This document shows, piece after piece, positions 45,042 through 53,843 of a DNA stretch of 64,000 nucleotides. The stretch spans positions 62,001-126,000 of the forward strand of contig NZ_JBJZOI010000006.1 in the NCBI RefSeq assembly GCF_047200635.1, read 5' to 3'. Origin of the DNA: Saccharopolyspora_C sp047200635. GTDB lineage: Bacteria; Actinomycetota; Actinomycetes; Mycobacteriales; Pseudonocardiaceae. Made by a program: the position numbers and the translations under genes. Each line of letters starts with the position of its first letter. Positions within the stretch are counted from its first letter, which is position 1. A model generated the notes under the pieces. The model was not told the DNA's origin. It worked only from the letters and a program-made list of their open reading frames with translations, and searched no databases.

Positions 45042-45736
45042 CGGGGTCCCCGCTTCCGGCGCCGGGGGGCCGGGCGGGCCCGCGCGGCGGAGAAGGGCGC
45101 GCCCTCGGCCGCGCTCCTCTCGTAGCGCAGGTGGCGGTCCTGCTCGCCGAGCTCCCCGCGCTCGTGGGCGGTGGACTCCGCCCGCAGCAGCACGCCCTCG
45201 GTGACCGGCGGCCCGGCGGGTTCCAGATCCCCGGCCAGCGGCGCGGTCACCCGCAGCGGGATCGACGGCTTGAGCTCGCCGCCCAGCGCCGACCACACCT
45301 CCGAGGACGACCGGCCCTCGGCGGGCTCGCCGCCGGTGGCGAGCGGGACGGTGAGCGCGAGCTCGGCCAGGGTGCCGGTGAGCCAGCGCTCGGCGAGCAC
45401 CTCGTGCCGCACCAGGCCGCGCAGCACCTGCGCCAGCAGCCGGTGCTCGTCCTGCGGCCGGTTCGTCCAGGCAGTGACCAGGTAGGACAGCTGGAACCAG
45501 TGCGGCGGGCCGTACCAGCCGAGGACGGTGCCCGCCTCGTCGCGCCGCTCCACCCGCCCGCTCCGGTGCCTGCCCGCGTCCTCGCGGATGTCGTAGAGGA
45601 ACACGTTCACGGTGGGGGCGTTGCGCCGTGCGGCCCAGTCCGTCGTGGGCGGGTCGAAGGCCAGTTCCACCCCGGAGCCGGGCACGCCCTCCTCGGCCAG
45701 CAGCAGCCGCAGTCCCTCGTCGACCTCGTGGATCAC
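45038..45736 (-). CDS. DUF4255 (Pvc16 N-terminal-like) tail terminator protein
   Basis: A 232-residue protein with the DUF4255 domain in the first 190 residues: MIHEVDEGLRLLLAEEG, PTVNVFLYDIREDAGRHRSG, WFQLSYLVTAWTNRPQDEHR and LLAQVLRGLVRHEVLAERW. In Afp/PVC the homologue caps the distal end of tube and sheath. The tail is basic (RARPAPRRRKRGPR). GTG start at 45736, 10 bp after the stop of the PD40 gene; overlaps the ATPase gene. Confidence 0.9.
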   Translation of the reverse strand: MIHEVDEGLRLLLAEEGVPGSGVELAFDPPTTDWAARRNAPTVNVFLYDIREDAGRHRSGRVERRDEAGTVLGWYGPPHWFQLSYLVTAWTNRPQDEHRLLAQVLRGLVRHEVLAERWLTGTLAELALTVPLATGGEPAEGRSSSEVWSALGGELKPSIPLRVTAPLAGDLEPAGPPVTEGVLLRAESTAHERGELGEQDRHLRYERSAAEGAPFSAARARPAPRRRKRGPR

Positions 45737-45746
45737 CGCGCGCTCC

Positions 45747-48700
45747 TCACCGGCGCCCCAGCAGCGGGGGTGGCACCGTCGGGGCGACCACCAGGAACGG
45801 GGTCGGGATGTGCACCGGGCTGAACCCGTTGCCGGTGGCGGTGATGTCGCGCGGGCCCAGCTGGTCCTTGGGCAGGATCAGCAGTTGCGCGGCGAACGTG
45901 CCGTCACCCCGGGGGAACGCGGGCGCGGCGGCCGCGGTGATGCCCGGCGTCCAGTGCAACCGCACCGGCACCCCCGGCGGGAAGTCGAAGCCGCGGACCG
46001 AGGTCACGAAGCCGGGCTCGCCGACCTCCGGCACGGCGATGATCCGCGGTCGCAGGACGCGGTAGGGGGTGCGCGCCACGTTGTCGGCCGTAGTGGTGTC
46101 GGTACCGGTGGTGCGCACGGTGGCGACGATCTCGGCCTCCAGCGCGTCCCGCGGCGCCAGCACCAGCACCACCGGCCGCTCCGCCCCGGGCGGCAGGTCC
46201 GGCAGCAGGCACCGGCTCGCGGTGCAGCCCGGCGGCAGCGCGGTCACCGGGATCCCCGGCGGCAGCGCGATGTCCAGCTCCAGGCCGGTCGCGGGGGAGC
46301 GGCCCGTGTTGCGGACGGTGAAGGTGACGTCGGTGCGGCCGCCCGCGTAGGACGGGTTCGGCTCAGCCCGCACGCTCACCCCGGGGCCGGCCGGCGGCGG
46401 CGGTGGCGGCGGCGGTCCCGGCGCGCGCACCGGGATGACGGTGGTGGCGGTGTTGTCGGCGGGGCGGTTGTCGCGCATCCGGCCGTCGACCTCCCACCGC
46501 ACCGGCTGGTCGCCGCCCTCGACGCCGACGACGGTCGCGGTCACCCGCACCGTCCGGTCCGGCCGCAGCAGGCCGAGATCGCAGCTCCGGGCCGCGCACT
46601 CCCCGGTCGAGGAGTCGATCCCGGTCAGCCGCGCGCCGTCGGGGACGGTCAGCTCGACGCGCGAGCCGGGCGAGGCGGCCGGGCCGTGGTTGGTGACCTG
46701 GGCGGTCACCCGGACCTCGTCGTCCAGATCGATCTCGTCGGTGCGTCCGGGCGCGGTCACCTCCAGGTCGACCGTCGCCTGCCAGGTGGCTTCCTTCTGC
46801 CGGCCGGGGAATCCCCGCGTCAGCGGGGTGATCCGGCCCGTCCGCAGGTCCACGATCGACTGGTGCTCGGGGGCGTTGACGCTCTCCCGCTCCGAGAACA
46901 CCGCGCTGGTGCCGTCCGGCGACCAGCTGAAGTCGCGCGGCTGGAAGTGCTCCGGCGGGTCCGCGCCGTCCCCGGGCTTGTCGCGGCAGGCGTCCTCCGC
47001 GTCGGGCAGGAGCACCGAGCAGGACCCGTCGTCGAGCTCGTAGCGGTACAGGCCGTGCGGTTCCCGGTTGAACACCATGCTCCGCCCGTCCGGGGAGAAG
47101 GCGGCGCTGTCGTCGACCACCAGCTGCGGGCAGTCGCAGATCTCCTCGGTGACGTTGCGCTGCTGGCCCAGGTTCCCGGCCTGGGCGAACCAGACGTGGT
47201 TGTAGCGCTGCTCGTCCGGCACGATCAGCTGCCCGCGGCTGAACGCGAGCCGCTCGCCGTCGGGGGAGAAGACGGGCTGGGTGTCGTCCTCGGCCGGGTT
47301 CCGCGGCGGCACCCGGTCGACGATCTCGCCGGTCGCCACGTCCACGATCACGATCCGGCTCTTCCCCCGGTCCTGGTCGCCGGGCTGGCCCCCGGGGGAT
47401 CGCCGGGCCACGGCGATCCGCCTGCCGTCCGGGGACCAGGCGGCGTCGGTCTCCCAGTCCCCCGGCTCCCGGTCCGCGATGCGCAGTTCCCGCCGGTTCG
47501 TCCCGTCGGAGCCCACCAGCTCGATCCGCTGCTCCCGATCGCCCGCGGGCCCGCGGAACACGCTCACCGCGATGGTCGAGCCGTCCGGCGAGTAGGACTG
47601 CCGCTGCGTCCACGGGTCGTAGTCCGGGTCGGGTTCGAAGAGGCGGTTGGAGTCGTCGACGGCCAGCGGGTCCTCGTGCAGCACTTCCACCCCGAGGCTG
47701 CGCGGATCGCTGCCGTCGGGCCGGATGTCCTGCAGCACCGCGACGTTGGCGGCGGCGGTGGGGCGCTCCACCAGCACCCGGCCGTCCGGCAGCGGGGCGG
47801 GCGAGGAGACGTCCCGGGGCCCGTCGACCACCAGCACCGGCGGGCTCGTCGTCGGCGCCGAGCGGGCGTCGGCCAGGTGGGCGCCGGTGGCCCCGCGCCC
47901 GCCGGCCCCGATCCGGTCCCGGCTCAGGAACAGCAGCGAGTTCCCGTCCGGACGCCACACGGGCCAGCTGCTCGACCACCGCTCCTGCGCCCCGCCCAGC
48001 AGCGGGACGCCGATCGTCGCCTGCTGCCCGGAGAGCACCCGCACCTGCCGGTCGTCGGTGCCGTCGAGGTCCCCGTCCGCGTCCCAGGCGTAGGCGATGC
48101 GGTCCTGGTCGACCGGGTTCCACGCGGGCTGCACCGCCCCTCCGGTCGGCTCCCGGGTGCGCGGCAGCGAGAGCCCGCCGGACACCTCCCGGGTGTAGAT
48201 CTGCCAGCGCCCGGTGGCGTTGCCGGAGAACGCGAGCCGCTCGCCGTCCGGCGAGAACGTCGGCCAGGTCTCGTCGACCGGGGAGGTGGTGAGCCGCACC
48301 ACCCGCTGCCCGTCCACCCGCGCCAGCCACAGCTCGCGCTGCCGGCCCGTCGCGCCGGCCTCGGCGGAGTCGAACACCACCCACCGCAGGTCCGGGGACA
48401 GCTTCGGGTGCGCGGCGTCGCGGCCGCTGGTGAGCTGGTGCACCGCTCCCGCGCGGTCCCGCAGGTACACCTGCGGGGTCGCCTCGTCGCGGAGGCTGGT
48501 GAACACCACCAGGCCACCGCGCGCGTCCGGGTCCCGCGCGAAGTGCCCGCCGTCGAGGAACGGCTCGGACGGGCCTCCGCCATCGCCCGGGGAGACGCCC
48601 AGGCTCCGGTGCCCGGTCCCGGAGAACGCGATCCGCGCCTCGTCCGCCGGTGGCCCGGGTTCCTGCGCGGTCGCGGCGGGGAACCAGATCAACCCGCACA

Positions 48701-48758
48701 GCACCACGAGCACCCCGGCCACCGCGACCCCGGACCGTGCCGACCGGACCACGCCCAT
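45747..48758 (-). CDS. Exported PD40-propeller protein with DUF11/CARDB-like domains
   Basis: A 1003-residue protein. Residues 8-32 are a signal/membrane segment (SGVAVAGVLVVLCGLIWFPA). Then come many PD40 blades (FSPDGERLAFS, WRPDGNSLLFL, YSPDGSTIAVS, WSPDGRRIAVA, WSPDGTSAVFS) forming a TolB-like beta-propeller to about residue 660, followed by at least two Ig-like DUF11/CARDB modules. GGGGGAGG precedes the ATG. It leads the minus-strand operon with DUF4255 and the ATPase, so an envelope-side partner of the injection system is plausible. No enzyme motif. Confidence 0.8.
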   Translation of the reverse strand: MGVVRSARSGVAVAGVLVVLCGLIWFPAATAQEPGPPADEARIAFSGTGHRSLGVSPGDGGGPSEPFLDGGHFARDPDARGGLVVFTSLRDEATPQVYLRDRAGAVHQLTSGRDAAHPKLSPDLRWVVFDSAEAGATGRQRELWLARVDGQRVVRLTTSPVDETWPTFSPDGERLAFSGNATGRWQIYTREVSGGLSLPRTREPTGGAVQPAWNPVDQDRIAYAWDADGDLDGTDDRQVRVLSGQQATIGVPLLGGAQERWSSSWPVWRPDGNSLLFLSRDRIGAGGRGATGAHLADARSAPTTSPPVLVVDGPRDVSSPAPLPDGRVLVERPTAAANVAVLQDIRPDGSDPRSLGVEVLHEDPLAVDDSNRLFEPDPDYDPWTQRQSYSPDGSTIAVSVFRGPAGDREQRIELVGSDGTNRRELRIADREPGDWETDAAWSPDGRRIAVARRSPGGQPGDQDRGKSRIVIVDVATGEIVDRVPPRNPAEDDTQPVFSPDGERLAFSRGQLIVPDEQRYNHVWFAQAGNLGQQRNVTEEICDCPQLVVDDSAAFSPDGRSMVFNREPHGLYRYELDDGSCSVLLPDAEDACRDKPGDGADPPEHFQPRDFSWSPDGTSAVFSERESVNAPEHQSIVDLRTGRITPLTRGFPGRQKEATWQATVDLEVTAPGRTDEIDLDDEVRVTAQVTNHGPAASPGSRVELTVPDGARLTGIDSSTGECAARSCDLGLLRPDRTVRVTATVVGVEGGDQPVRWEVDGRMRDNRPADNTATTVIPVRAPGPPPPPPPPAGPGVSVRAEPNPSYAGGRTDVTFTVRNTGRSPATGLELDIALPPGIPVTALPPGCTASRCLLPDLPPGAERPVVLVLAPRDALEAEIVATVRTTGTDTTTADNVARTPYRVLRPRIIAVPEVGEPGFVTSVRGFDFPPGVPVRLHWTPGITAAAAPAFPRGDGTFAAQLLILPKDQLGPRDITATGNGFSPVHIPTPFLVVAPTVPPPLLGRR

Positions 48759-48873
48759 CCCCGACCTCCCCCGCTCGCTCCCGGCTGATCCTGGTCAGCG
48801 AGCGCGGTTCCGCCGAGGGCCCGGCAGGCACCGCCGCGGGAAGCGGTGCGGGGACTTTCGGGCAACGGCCGGG

Positions 48874-49497
48874 CTAGATCAGGCCCTGGCGCATCACGTG
48901 CCCCACCGCGTGCGCGCGGTTGCGCAGCTGGAGGCGAGTGGTGACCTCGTGCAGGATGTTCTTCACCGTTCGCTCCGAGTAGGACATCTTCACCGCGATC
49001 TCCCCGGTGTCGAAGCCCTCCGAGATCAGCCGCAGCACCTCCACCTCCCGCGCGGTGAGGGTGGACAGGTTGAACCCCGCGTCGGCGGAGCCGCGCTGCA
49101 ACCGGCCCACGTGATCCAGCAGGCTGCTGAGCACGTCACCCGGGAGCACGCCCTCCCCGCGCACCAGCGCGGTGATCAGCCCGACGACCCGGTCCTGGTC
49201 GGCCTCCGCCCGCCGCAGCACCGCGGCGACCCCGCACTCGATGGTGATCCGCAGCGCGTTCTGGCCGAACTCGCCGACGACCAGCCCGGTCCGCGTCGTC
49301 GGCGTGCGTTGCAGGCGCCGCAGCAGCAGCACCGCCTCGTCGTCCACCCGGTCCACCACCACCAGCGACACCTGGGCGCGCTGCTGCTCGTCCGGGCCGA
49401 GCACCTCCACCTCGGGACGCGGTCGCAACAGCGCGGTGACACCGGCCCGCAACAGCGGGTCGCCCGCGTGCACTGCCACGGGCACTCTGCTCGTCAT
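48874..49497 (-). CDS. LuxR/NarL-family response regulator
   Basis: A 207-residue regulator: a receiver-like domain (VPVAVHAGDPLLRAGVTALL, with an Asp in LVVVDRVDDEAV) followed by a C-terminal LuxR helix-turn-helix (LTAREVEVLRLISEGFDTGE, then YSERTVKNILHEVTTRLQLR). The first acidic residues of a true receiver are only partly kept (single D in HAGDP). ATG at 49497 follows GAGGAG. No histidine kinase is nearby. It lies between the PD40 operon and the divergent membrane protein and is the best local candidate for controlling the locus. Confidence 0.85.
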   Translation of the reverse strand: MTSRVPVAVHAGDPLLRAGVTALLRPRPEVEVLGPDEQQRAQVSLVVVDRVDDEAVLLLRRLQRTPTTRTGLVVGEFGQNALRITIECGVAAVLRRAEADQDRVVGLITALVRGEGVLPGDVLSSLLDHVGRLQRGSADAGFNLSTLTAREVEVLRLISEGFDTGEIAVKMSYSERTVKNILHEVTTRLQLRNRAHAVGHVMRQGLI

Positions 49498-49620
49498 CTC
49501 CGCTCTCCTCATCTCGGGACGGGTGTGGTCCGGTGCCGGGCAGCGGATCGGCGTCGGCGGGGGCAGCCGGCTTGCCCGCCCGCTGCCCGCGCGTCCCTGC
49601 CGCCGCCGTCGCCGGGCACC

Positions 49621-49626
49621 TAGCTT
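49621..49626 (+). promoter_or_regulatory. -10 element of the divergent membrane protein gene (leaderless)
   Basis: TAGCTT, 7 nt before the GTG at 49634. Confidence 0.45.
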
Positions 49627-49633
49627 TCGTCGG

Positions 49634-50950
49634 GTGAGCACCTCAGCGGAACTGGAGAACACGACGATCGTGGTCGCCCCGGGCGGGGAGGCCACCACGA
49701 ACCTGGTGGTGCGCAACGGCACGGACATCGTCGAGGCCTACGAGTTCGAGGTGGTCGGCGACAGCGCGGCGTGGGCGACCGTCGAGCCCGAGCGCCTCTC
49801 GCTCTACCCGGGGACGCAGGGCACCGCGACCGTGGTGCTGCGCCCGCCGCGCTCGGCCGAGGTGCGGGCCGGGGAGGTCCCGCTGGGCGTGCGGGTCCGG
49901 CCGGTGGAGCGCCCCGATCTCGTCTCGGTTCCCGAGGGCACCGTGCGCGTCGAGCCGTTCCAGCAGCTCCGCGCCTGGCTCGCTCCGCAGCGCCGCCGCG
50001 CCTGGCGCACCGGTCGCTACCGCGTCGTGCTGCACAACCAGGGCAACGCGCCGATCGAGGTGCCGCTCACCCCGAGCGACCCGGCGGAGGAGCTGGGCTT
50101 CCGGCTGGAGCGGGAGCGGCCGGACGTCGAACCCGGCGAGCAGGTGGAGATCCGGCTGCGCGCGCGGGCGGGCGGGCTGATCTGGTTCGGTTCCCCCGCG
50201 TCGAAGCCGTTCCTGGTCACCGCCGCGCCCGTTCCGGTCGGTGGCGCGGAACCGGTCGCGGCGGGATCGCCGGGGGCAGCGGCCGAACCGGCGGCGCGGC
50301 CCGAGGACCTCGACGGCGAGCTGCACCAGCTGCCGATCCTGCCGCGCTGGCTGCTCGCCCTGCTGGCGCTGATCCTCGCGCTGCTGCTGCTCTGGTTCTT
50401 CCTGGTGCGCCCGGAGGTGCGCAGCGCCGCCCGGGAGGCCGCTCAGGAGCGGGCGCAGGAGATGGCCGAGCGGGGTGAGCTCGCCCCGCCCGCTCCCCAG
50501 CCGCAACCCGAACCGGAGCCCGAGGAACCGCCCGGACCGCCGGAACCACCCGGATCCGGAGACGGACCGGGATTGAACACGACGCCGAACGGAGGACAGT
50601 TCTCCCGAACCATTCGAGTGACGACCGGCGGCGGGGAGACCGGATCCGCCGCGTTCGACGTCCCGGACGGAAAGGTCTTCTTCGTCACCGACCTGGTGCT
50701 CGCGAACTACCAGGGAGATGAGGGGGTGCTCACCGTATTCTTCGGGCAGCGGCAGTTGACGACGATCGCGCTGGAGACCTTCCGCAACCAGGACTACCAC
50801 TGGGTGACGCCGATCGAGATCCCCGCCGGTGAGTCGGTCAGCGCCCGGGCGACCTGCGCGCTGCCCGGGACCCCGCCGTCGGGCAGGCGGTCTGCGGGGT
50901 GCGTGGAGGTGCTCAACGTCAGCGGCGTGCTGCGCGATCTGCCGCGCTGA
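49634..50950 (+). CDS. Single-pass membrane protein with NEW3/CARDB-like inner and beta-rich outer domains
   Basis: A 438-residue protein. Without a signal peptide, residues 1-200 form two Ig-like domains (AELENTTIVVAPGGEATTNL; GRYRVVLHNQGNAPIEVPLT). One membrane helix spans about residues 236-260 (LPRWLLALLALILALLLLWF), so the Ig part is cytoplasmic. A Pro/Glu linker leads to an outer beta-rich domain with two Cys (ATCALPG and AGCVEVLNV), possibly a disulphide. Similar proteins occur near Streptomyces injection-system loci. Its divergent position and TAGCTT element suggest shared control with the LuxR gene. Function unknown. Confidence 0.75.
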   Translation: MSTSAELENTTIVVAPGGEATTNLVVRNGTDIVEAYEFEVVGDSAAWATVEPERLSLYPGTQGTATVVLRPPRSAEVRAGEVPLGVRVRPVERPDLVSVPEGTVRVEPFQQLRAWLAPQRRRAWRTGRYRVVLHNQGNAPIEVPLTPSDPAEELGFRLERERPDVEPGEQVEIRLRARAGGLIWFGSPASKPFLVTAAPVPVGGAEPVAAGSPGAAAEPAARPEDLDGELHQLPILPRWLLALLALILALLLLWFFLVRPEVRSAAREAAQERAQEMAERGELAPPAPQPQPEPEPEEPPGPPEPPGSGDGPGLNTTPNGGQFSRTIRVTTGGGETGSAAFDVPDGKVFFVTDLVLANYQGDEGVLTVFFGQRQLTTIALETFRNQDYHWVTPIEIPAGESVSARATCALPGTPPSGRRSAGCVEVLNVSGVLRDLPR

Positions 50951-51411
50951 CGGCGAAAACCGCCGCGTCGCGCGGATCGGCCCGCGCCCGCCCGCGCTCC
51001 GGACACTCGTCATGCCCCGCTCTCCCCGATTCCCTCGCCGCCACCCGCCCGGCGCCCCTGCCGTCAGCGAATCACGAAACTCCGGACCGGGCCAGGAAGA
51101 TTCGCGGGAAGAAGGAAGCGGTGATTCTGCCGATGAGATCGACCGCGCTCGGCTGAACGAGTGGCATTCGGCTTCCATTCGGGTGCACCCGGAGGCGTCG
51201 TGGAAAAGTCGTTTCGGCGAAACCGGATGCGTCCTCCGAGATGATTGCGAAAGTCGTTGTGCCGGACCCGTGATCACGGGATGATGGGAAACCGGAATTA
51301 CCGGGAAAACGGGCAGATCGCCGGTATCGCAACGCCGCGACCGAATTCTGGCGCGGCATCGCGGTGCGGGCCGCTTTCGGCACGCGCCGCCGGGGCAGGA
51401 GTGGTGCGGAC
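50951..51411. other. 461-bp intergenic region, partly lower in GC
   Basis: No supported gene. The part from about 51100 to 51320 is less GC-rich than its surroundings. It should hold the promoter of the XRE/NB-ARC regulator, but I could not place it. Confidence 0.35.
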
Positions 51412-52764
51412 ATGGCGCAGGTCGGATCCGGGGAACCCCCACCGGACTTCGCGACCGCCCTCCGCCACCGCCGCCTCGGCACCGGGATGACCCAGGAAGA
51501 ACTGGCCCGCCGCACCGGCATCAGCACCCGCGCCATCGGCGACCTCGAACGCGGCCGGGTCGCCCGTCCCCAGACCCGCACGCTGCGCGCGCTGGCCGCC
51601 GCGCTCACCACCGATGAGGCCGAGCTGCGCGCGCTGCTGCCGCGCGGCGGTGCCGAGCCGGCCGCATCCGAACCCGGCTGGGGCGGGTTGTTGTGCGCGC
51701 CGCCACCGGAGATCGCCGATTTCACCGGCCGGGAGCGGGAGCTGGCCGAGCTGCGCGCGCGGCTCGCGGACCGCCGCGACTCGCACCGGGCGCCCGTGTT
51801 CGTCATCACCGGTGCGCCGGGGTCGGGCAAGTCCGCCTTCCTGGTGCGCGCCGCGCACCGGCTCGCCGACGCGTACCCCGGCGGGTGCTTCCACCTGCCG
51901 CTGGGCCGGGGGCCGGTGGACGTCGCGCACGTGCTGGGCGTGCTGCTCGGCGCGCTGGGAGTGCCCTCCCGCAGGTTGCCGGAGGGGACGGACGCGCGCT
52001 CCAGCCTCTACCGCTCGCTGCTGCGGGACCGGAAGGTGCTGCTGCTGGTCGACGACGTCACCGGTGAGGAGCAGGTGCGGCCGCTGCTGCCGAGCAATCC
52101 GGACTGCCTGGTGCTGGTCGCGGGCCGCCGCGGGCTCGCCGGGCTGGAATCGGTCGGGCGGGTGCCGCTGGACGTGCTCGCCCCCGCCGACTCGGTGCGG
52201 CTGCTGGCCGCGATCGCCGGAGCGGAGCGGATCCGGCGCGAGCCCTCGGCGAGCCTGGCCCTGGCCGGGCTGTGCGGGCACCTGCCGCTGGCGCTGCGCA
52301 TCGCGGGCAACCGCCTCGCCGAACGGCCGCGCTGGCGGGTCGCGGACCTGCTTCGGGTGCTCGACGACCCCTCCGGTCGGCTCACCGAGCTCACCGCGGG
52401 CGACCTGCGGGTGCGGCCCGCGTTCGAGGCCTCCTACCGGCTGTGCGGTGATGTGGCGCGATCGGTGTTCCGGCGGCTCTCGGCGGTCGAGGACGGCGAG
52501 ATCGCGGTGCGGCGGGTGGCGGTGCTCGGGGAGGTCGACGTGGACTCCGCCGGGCGGGCGCTGGAGGAGCTGGTCGACCTCGGGCTGCTGGAGTGCGCCG
52601 CGGGCGGTGGGAGCTACGAGCTGCCCGCGCTGCTGCGGCTGTTCGCCGCCGAGCGCTGCGCCGCCGAGGAACCGCTCCCGGCGCTGCGCGCCCGCGCCAC
52701 CGCCCTGGCGGGGCGGGCGCCCGCGCGCCACCACGCCCTCCGCCGTCGCGGCGCGGGGTGCTGA
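51412..52764 (+). CDS. XRE-family regulator with NB-ARC-type NTPase domain
   Basis: A 450-residue protein. Residues 15-65 are an XRE helix-turn-helix (LGTGMTQEELARRTGISTRA, then GDLERGRVARPQ). After about residue 115 comes an NB-ARC/STAND NTPase: P-loop GAPGSGKSAF, Walker B-like VLLLVDDV, and GLCGHLPLALRIAGNRLAER, the GLPLALR-type motif. No TPR or WD repeats follow, so it ends short. ATG at 51412 chosen for the AGGAG 9 nt upstream. Its place next to the locus makes it a possible regulator of it. Confidence 0.85.
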   Translation: MAQVGSGEPPPDFATALRHRRLGTGMTQEELARRTGISTRAIGDLERGRVARPQTRTLRALAAALTTDEAELRALLPRGGAEPAASEPGWGGLLCAPPPEIADFTGRERELAELRARLADRRDSHRAPVFVITGAPGSGKSAFLVRAAHRLADAYPGGCFHLPLGRGPVDVAHVLGVLLGALGVPSRRLPEGTDARSSLYRSLLRDRKVLLLVDDVTGEEQVRPLLPSNPDCLVLVAGRRGLAGLESVGRVPLDVLAPADSVRLLAAIAGAERIRREPSASLALAGLCGHLPLALRIAGNRLAERPRWRVADLLRVLDDPSGRLTELTAGDLRVRPAFEASYRLCGDVARSVFRRLSAVEDGEIAVRRVAVLGEVDVDSAGRALEELVDLGLLECAAGGGSYELPALLRLFAAERCAAEEPLPALRARATALAGRAPARHHALRRRGAGC

Positions 52765-52879
52765 CCGCCCCGCCGACACGCGGTCGGGCTCACCGCCGGT
52801 GCCGCGCGCGGGTCGCTCGGCGGCGGCGGAGGTCGGGGCGCTGGTCAGGCGTCGGGGGTGTGGTCCACGATGTTGCCCC

Positions 52880-53785
52880 ATGCGCACCGTCGTCCTGATC
52901 AATCCCTCGTCCCGCCGCGCCGCCTCCGTCGCGGCCGACGTCGTGCGCCGGTTCCGGGTGGTCTCGGCCGTCCGGGTCGTGCTGGCCCGCGACGCCGCCG
53001 AGCTCGCGGCCGGGGCTCGCACCGCGGTCGCCGACGACGTCGACGTGCTGGCCGTGCTCGGCGGTGATGGCAGCGCGCACGCGGCGGTGCAGGCCTGCGC
53101 GGGGGCGCGCACCGCGCTGGCGATCATCCCGGTGGGCACCGGCAACGACCTCGCCCGCGCGCTCGGGCTGCCGAGCGACCCGCTCGCCGCCGCCCGCGTG
53201 GCCACCGACGCCGTGCAGGGCGGGCAGCGCCGGGCCGTGGACCTGGGCCGCGTCGTCGGCGGGCAGCGCTTCGCCACCGTGCTCTGCGCCGGGTTCGACG
53301 CCCAGGTCAACGCCCGCGCCAACCACTCCCGGCTGCCCATCGGGCGCGCCCGCTACGACGTGGCGCTGCTGCGCGAGCTGGCCGAGCTGCGGGCGATGCC
53401 GCTGCGGGTGGAAGCCGACAACGTGGTGCTGGACGTGGCCGCGACCTGCGTCGCGGTCGGCAACACCCCGTTCTACGGCGGTGGAGTCCCGATCTGCCCC
53501 GAGGCCGATCCGACCGACGGTCTGTTCGACGTCACGGTCGTCGGCGAGATCAGCCGCGCCGACCTGCTGCGGGTGCTGCCCGCGATGCGCACCGGCAAGC
53601 ACGTGGAGCACCCCGCCGTGCGCACGGTGCGGGCCCGTTCGGTGCGATTGGGCGGGACCAACGGCTGGACCGCGTTCGCCGATGGCGAACCCCAGGTCCG
53701 GCTCCCGGTGAGCCTGCGCTGCCAGCCGGGGGCGTTGCGGGTGCTCGCACCGGCCACGGCCACCCGCGACGGCGAGGCGGCGTGA
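52880..53785 (+). CDS. Diacylglycerol kinase family lipid kinase
   Basis: A 301-residue soluble lipid kinase. MRTVVLINPSSRRAASVAAD holds the first motif (NPSS), VLAVLGGDGSAHAAVQACAG the nucleotide-binding GGDGS, and AIIPVGTGNDLARALGLP the GTGND motif; FDAQVN and FYGGGVPICPEADPTDGLFD are conserved further on. It phosphorylates diacylglycerol or a similar lipid at the inner membrane face. It is the second DAGK-type gene in the window and stands just before helY. Confidence 0.92.
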   Translation: MRTVVLINPSSRRAASVAADVVRRFRVVSAVRVVLARDAAELAAGARTAVADDVDVLAVLGGDGSAHAAVQACAGARTALAIIPVGTGNDLARALGLPSDPLAAARVATDAVQGGQRRAVDLGRVVGGQRFATVLCAGFDAQVNARANHSRLPIGRARYDVALLRELAELRAMPLRVEADNVVLDVAATCVAVGNTPFYGGGVPICPEADPTDGLFDVTVVGEISRADLLRVLPAMRTGKHVEHPAVRTVRARSVRLGGTNGWTAFADGEPQVRLPVSLRCQPGALRVLAPATATRDGEAA

Positions 53786-53843
53786 CCGGCGCGCCGGGTG
53801 CACGGTTGCGACGGGCGTCGGGGGGATGTGAAAGCCTAGTCAG

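Noticed and set aside
45747..48758. Possible LpqB or TolB identity for the PD40 protein.
   Set aside because: The PD40 blades are shared by many families, and the DUF11-like C-terminus and operon partners do not fit either; left as an unnamed propeller protein.
51012..51284. An open frame starting MPRSPRFPRRHPPG in the gap before the XRE gene.
   Set aside because: No ribosome site or leaderless element, and the composition looks random; the region is more likely regulatory.
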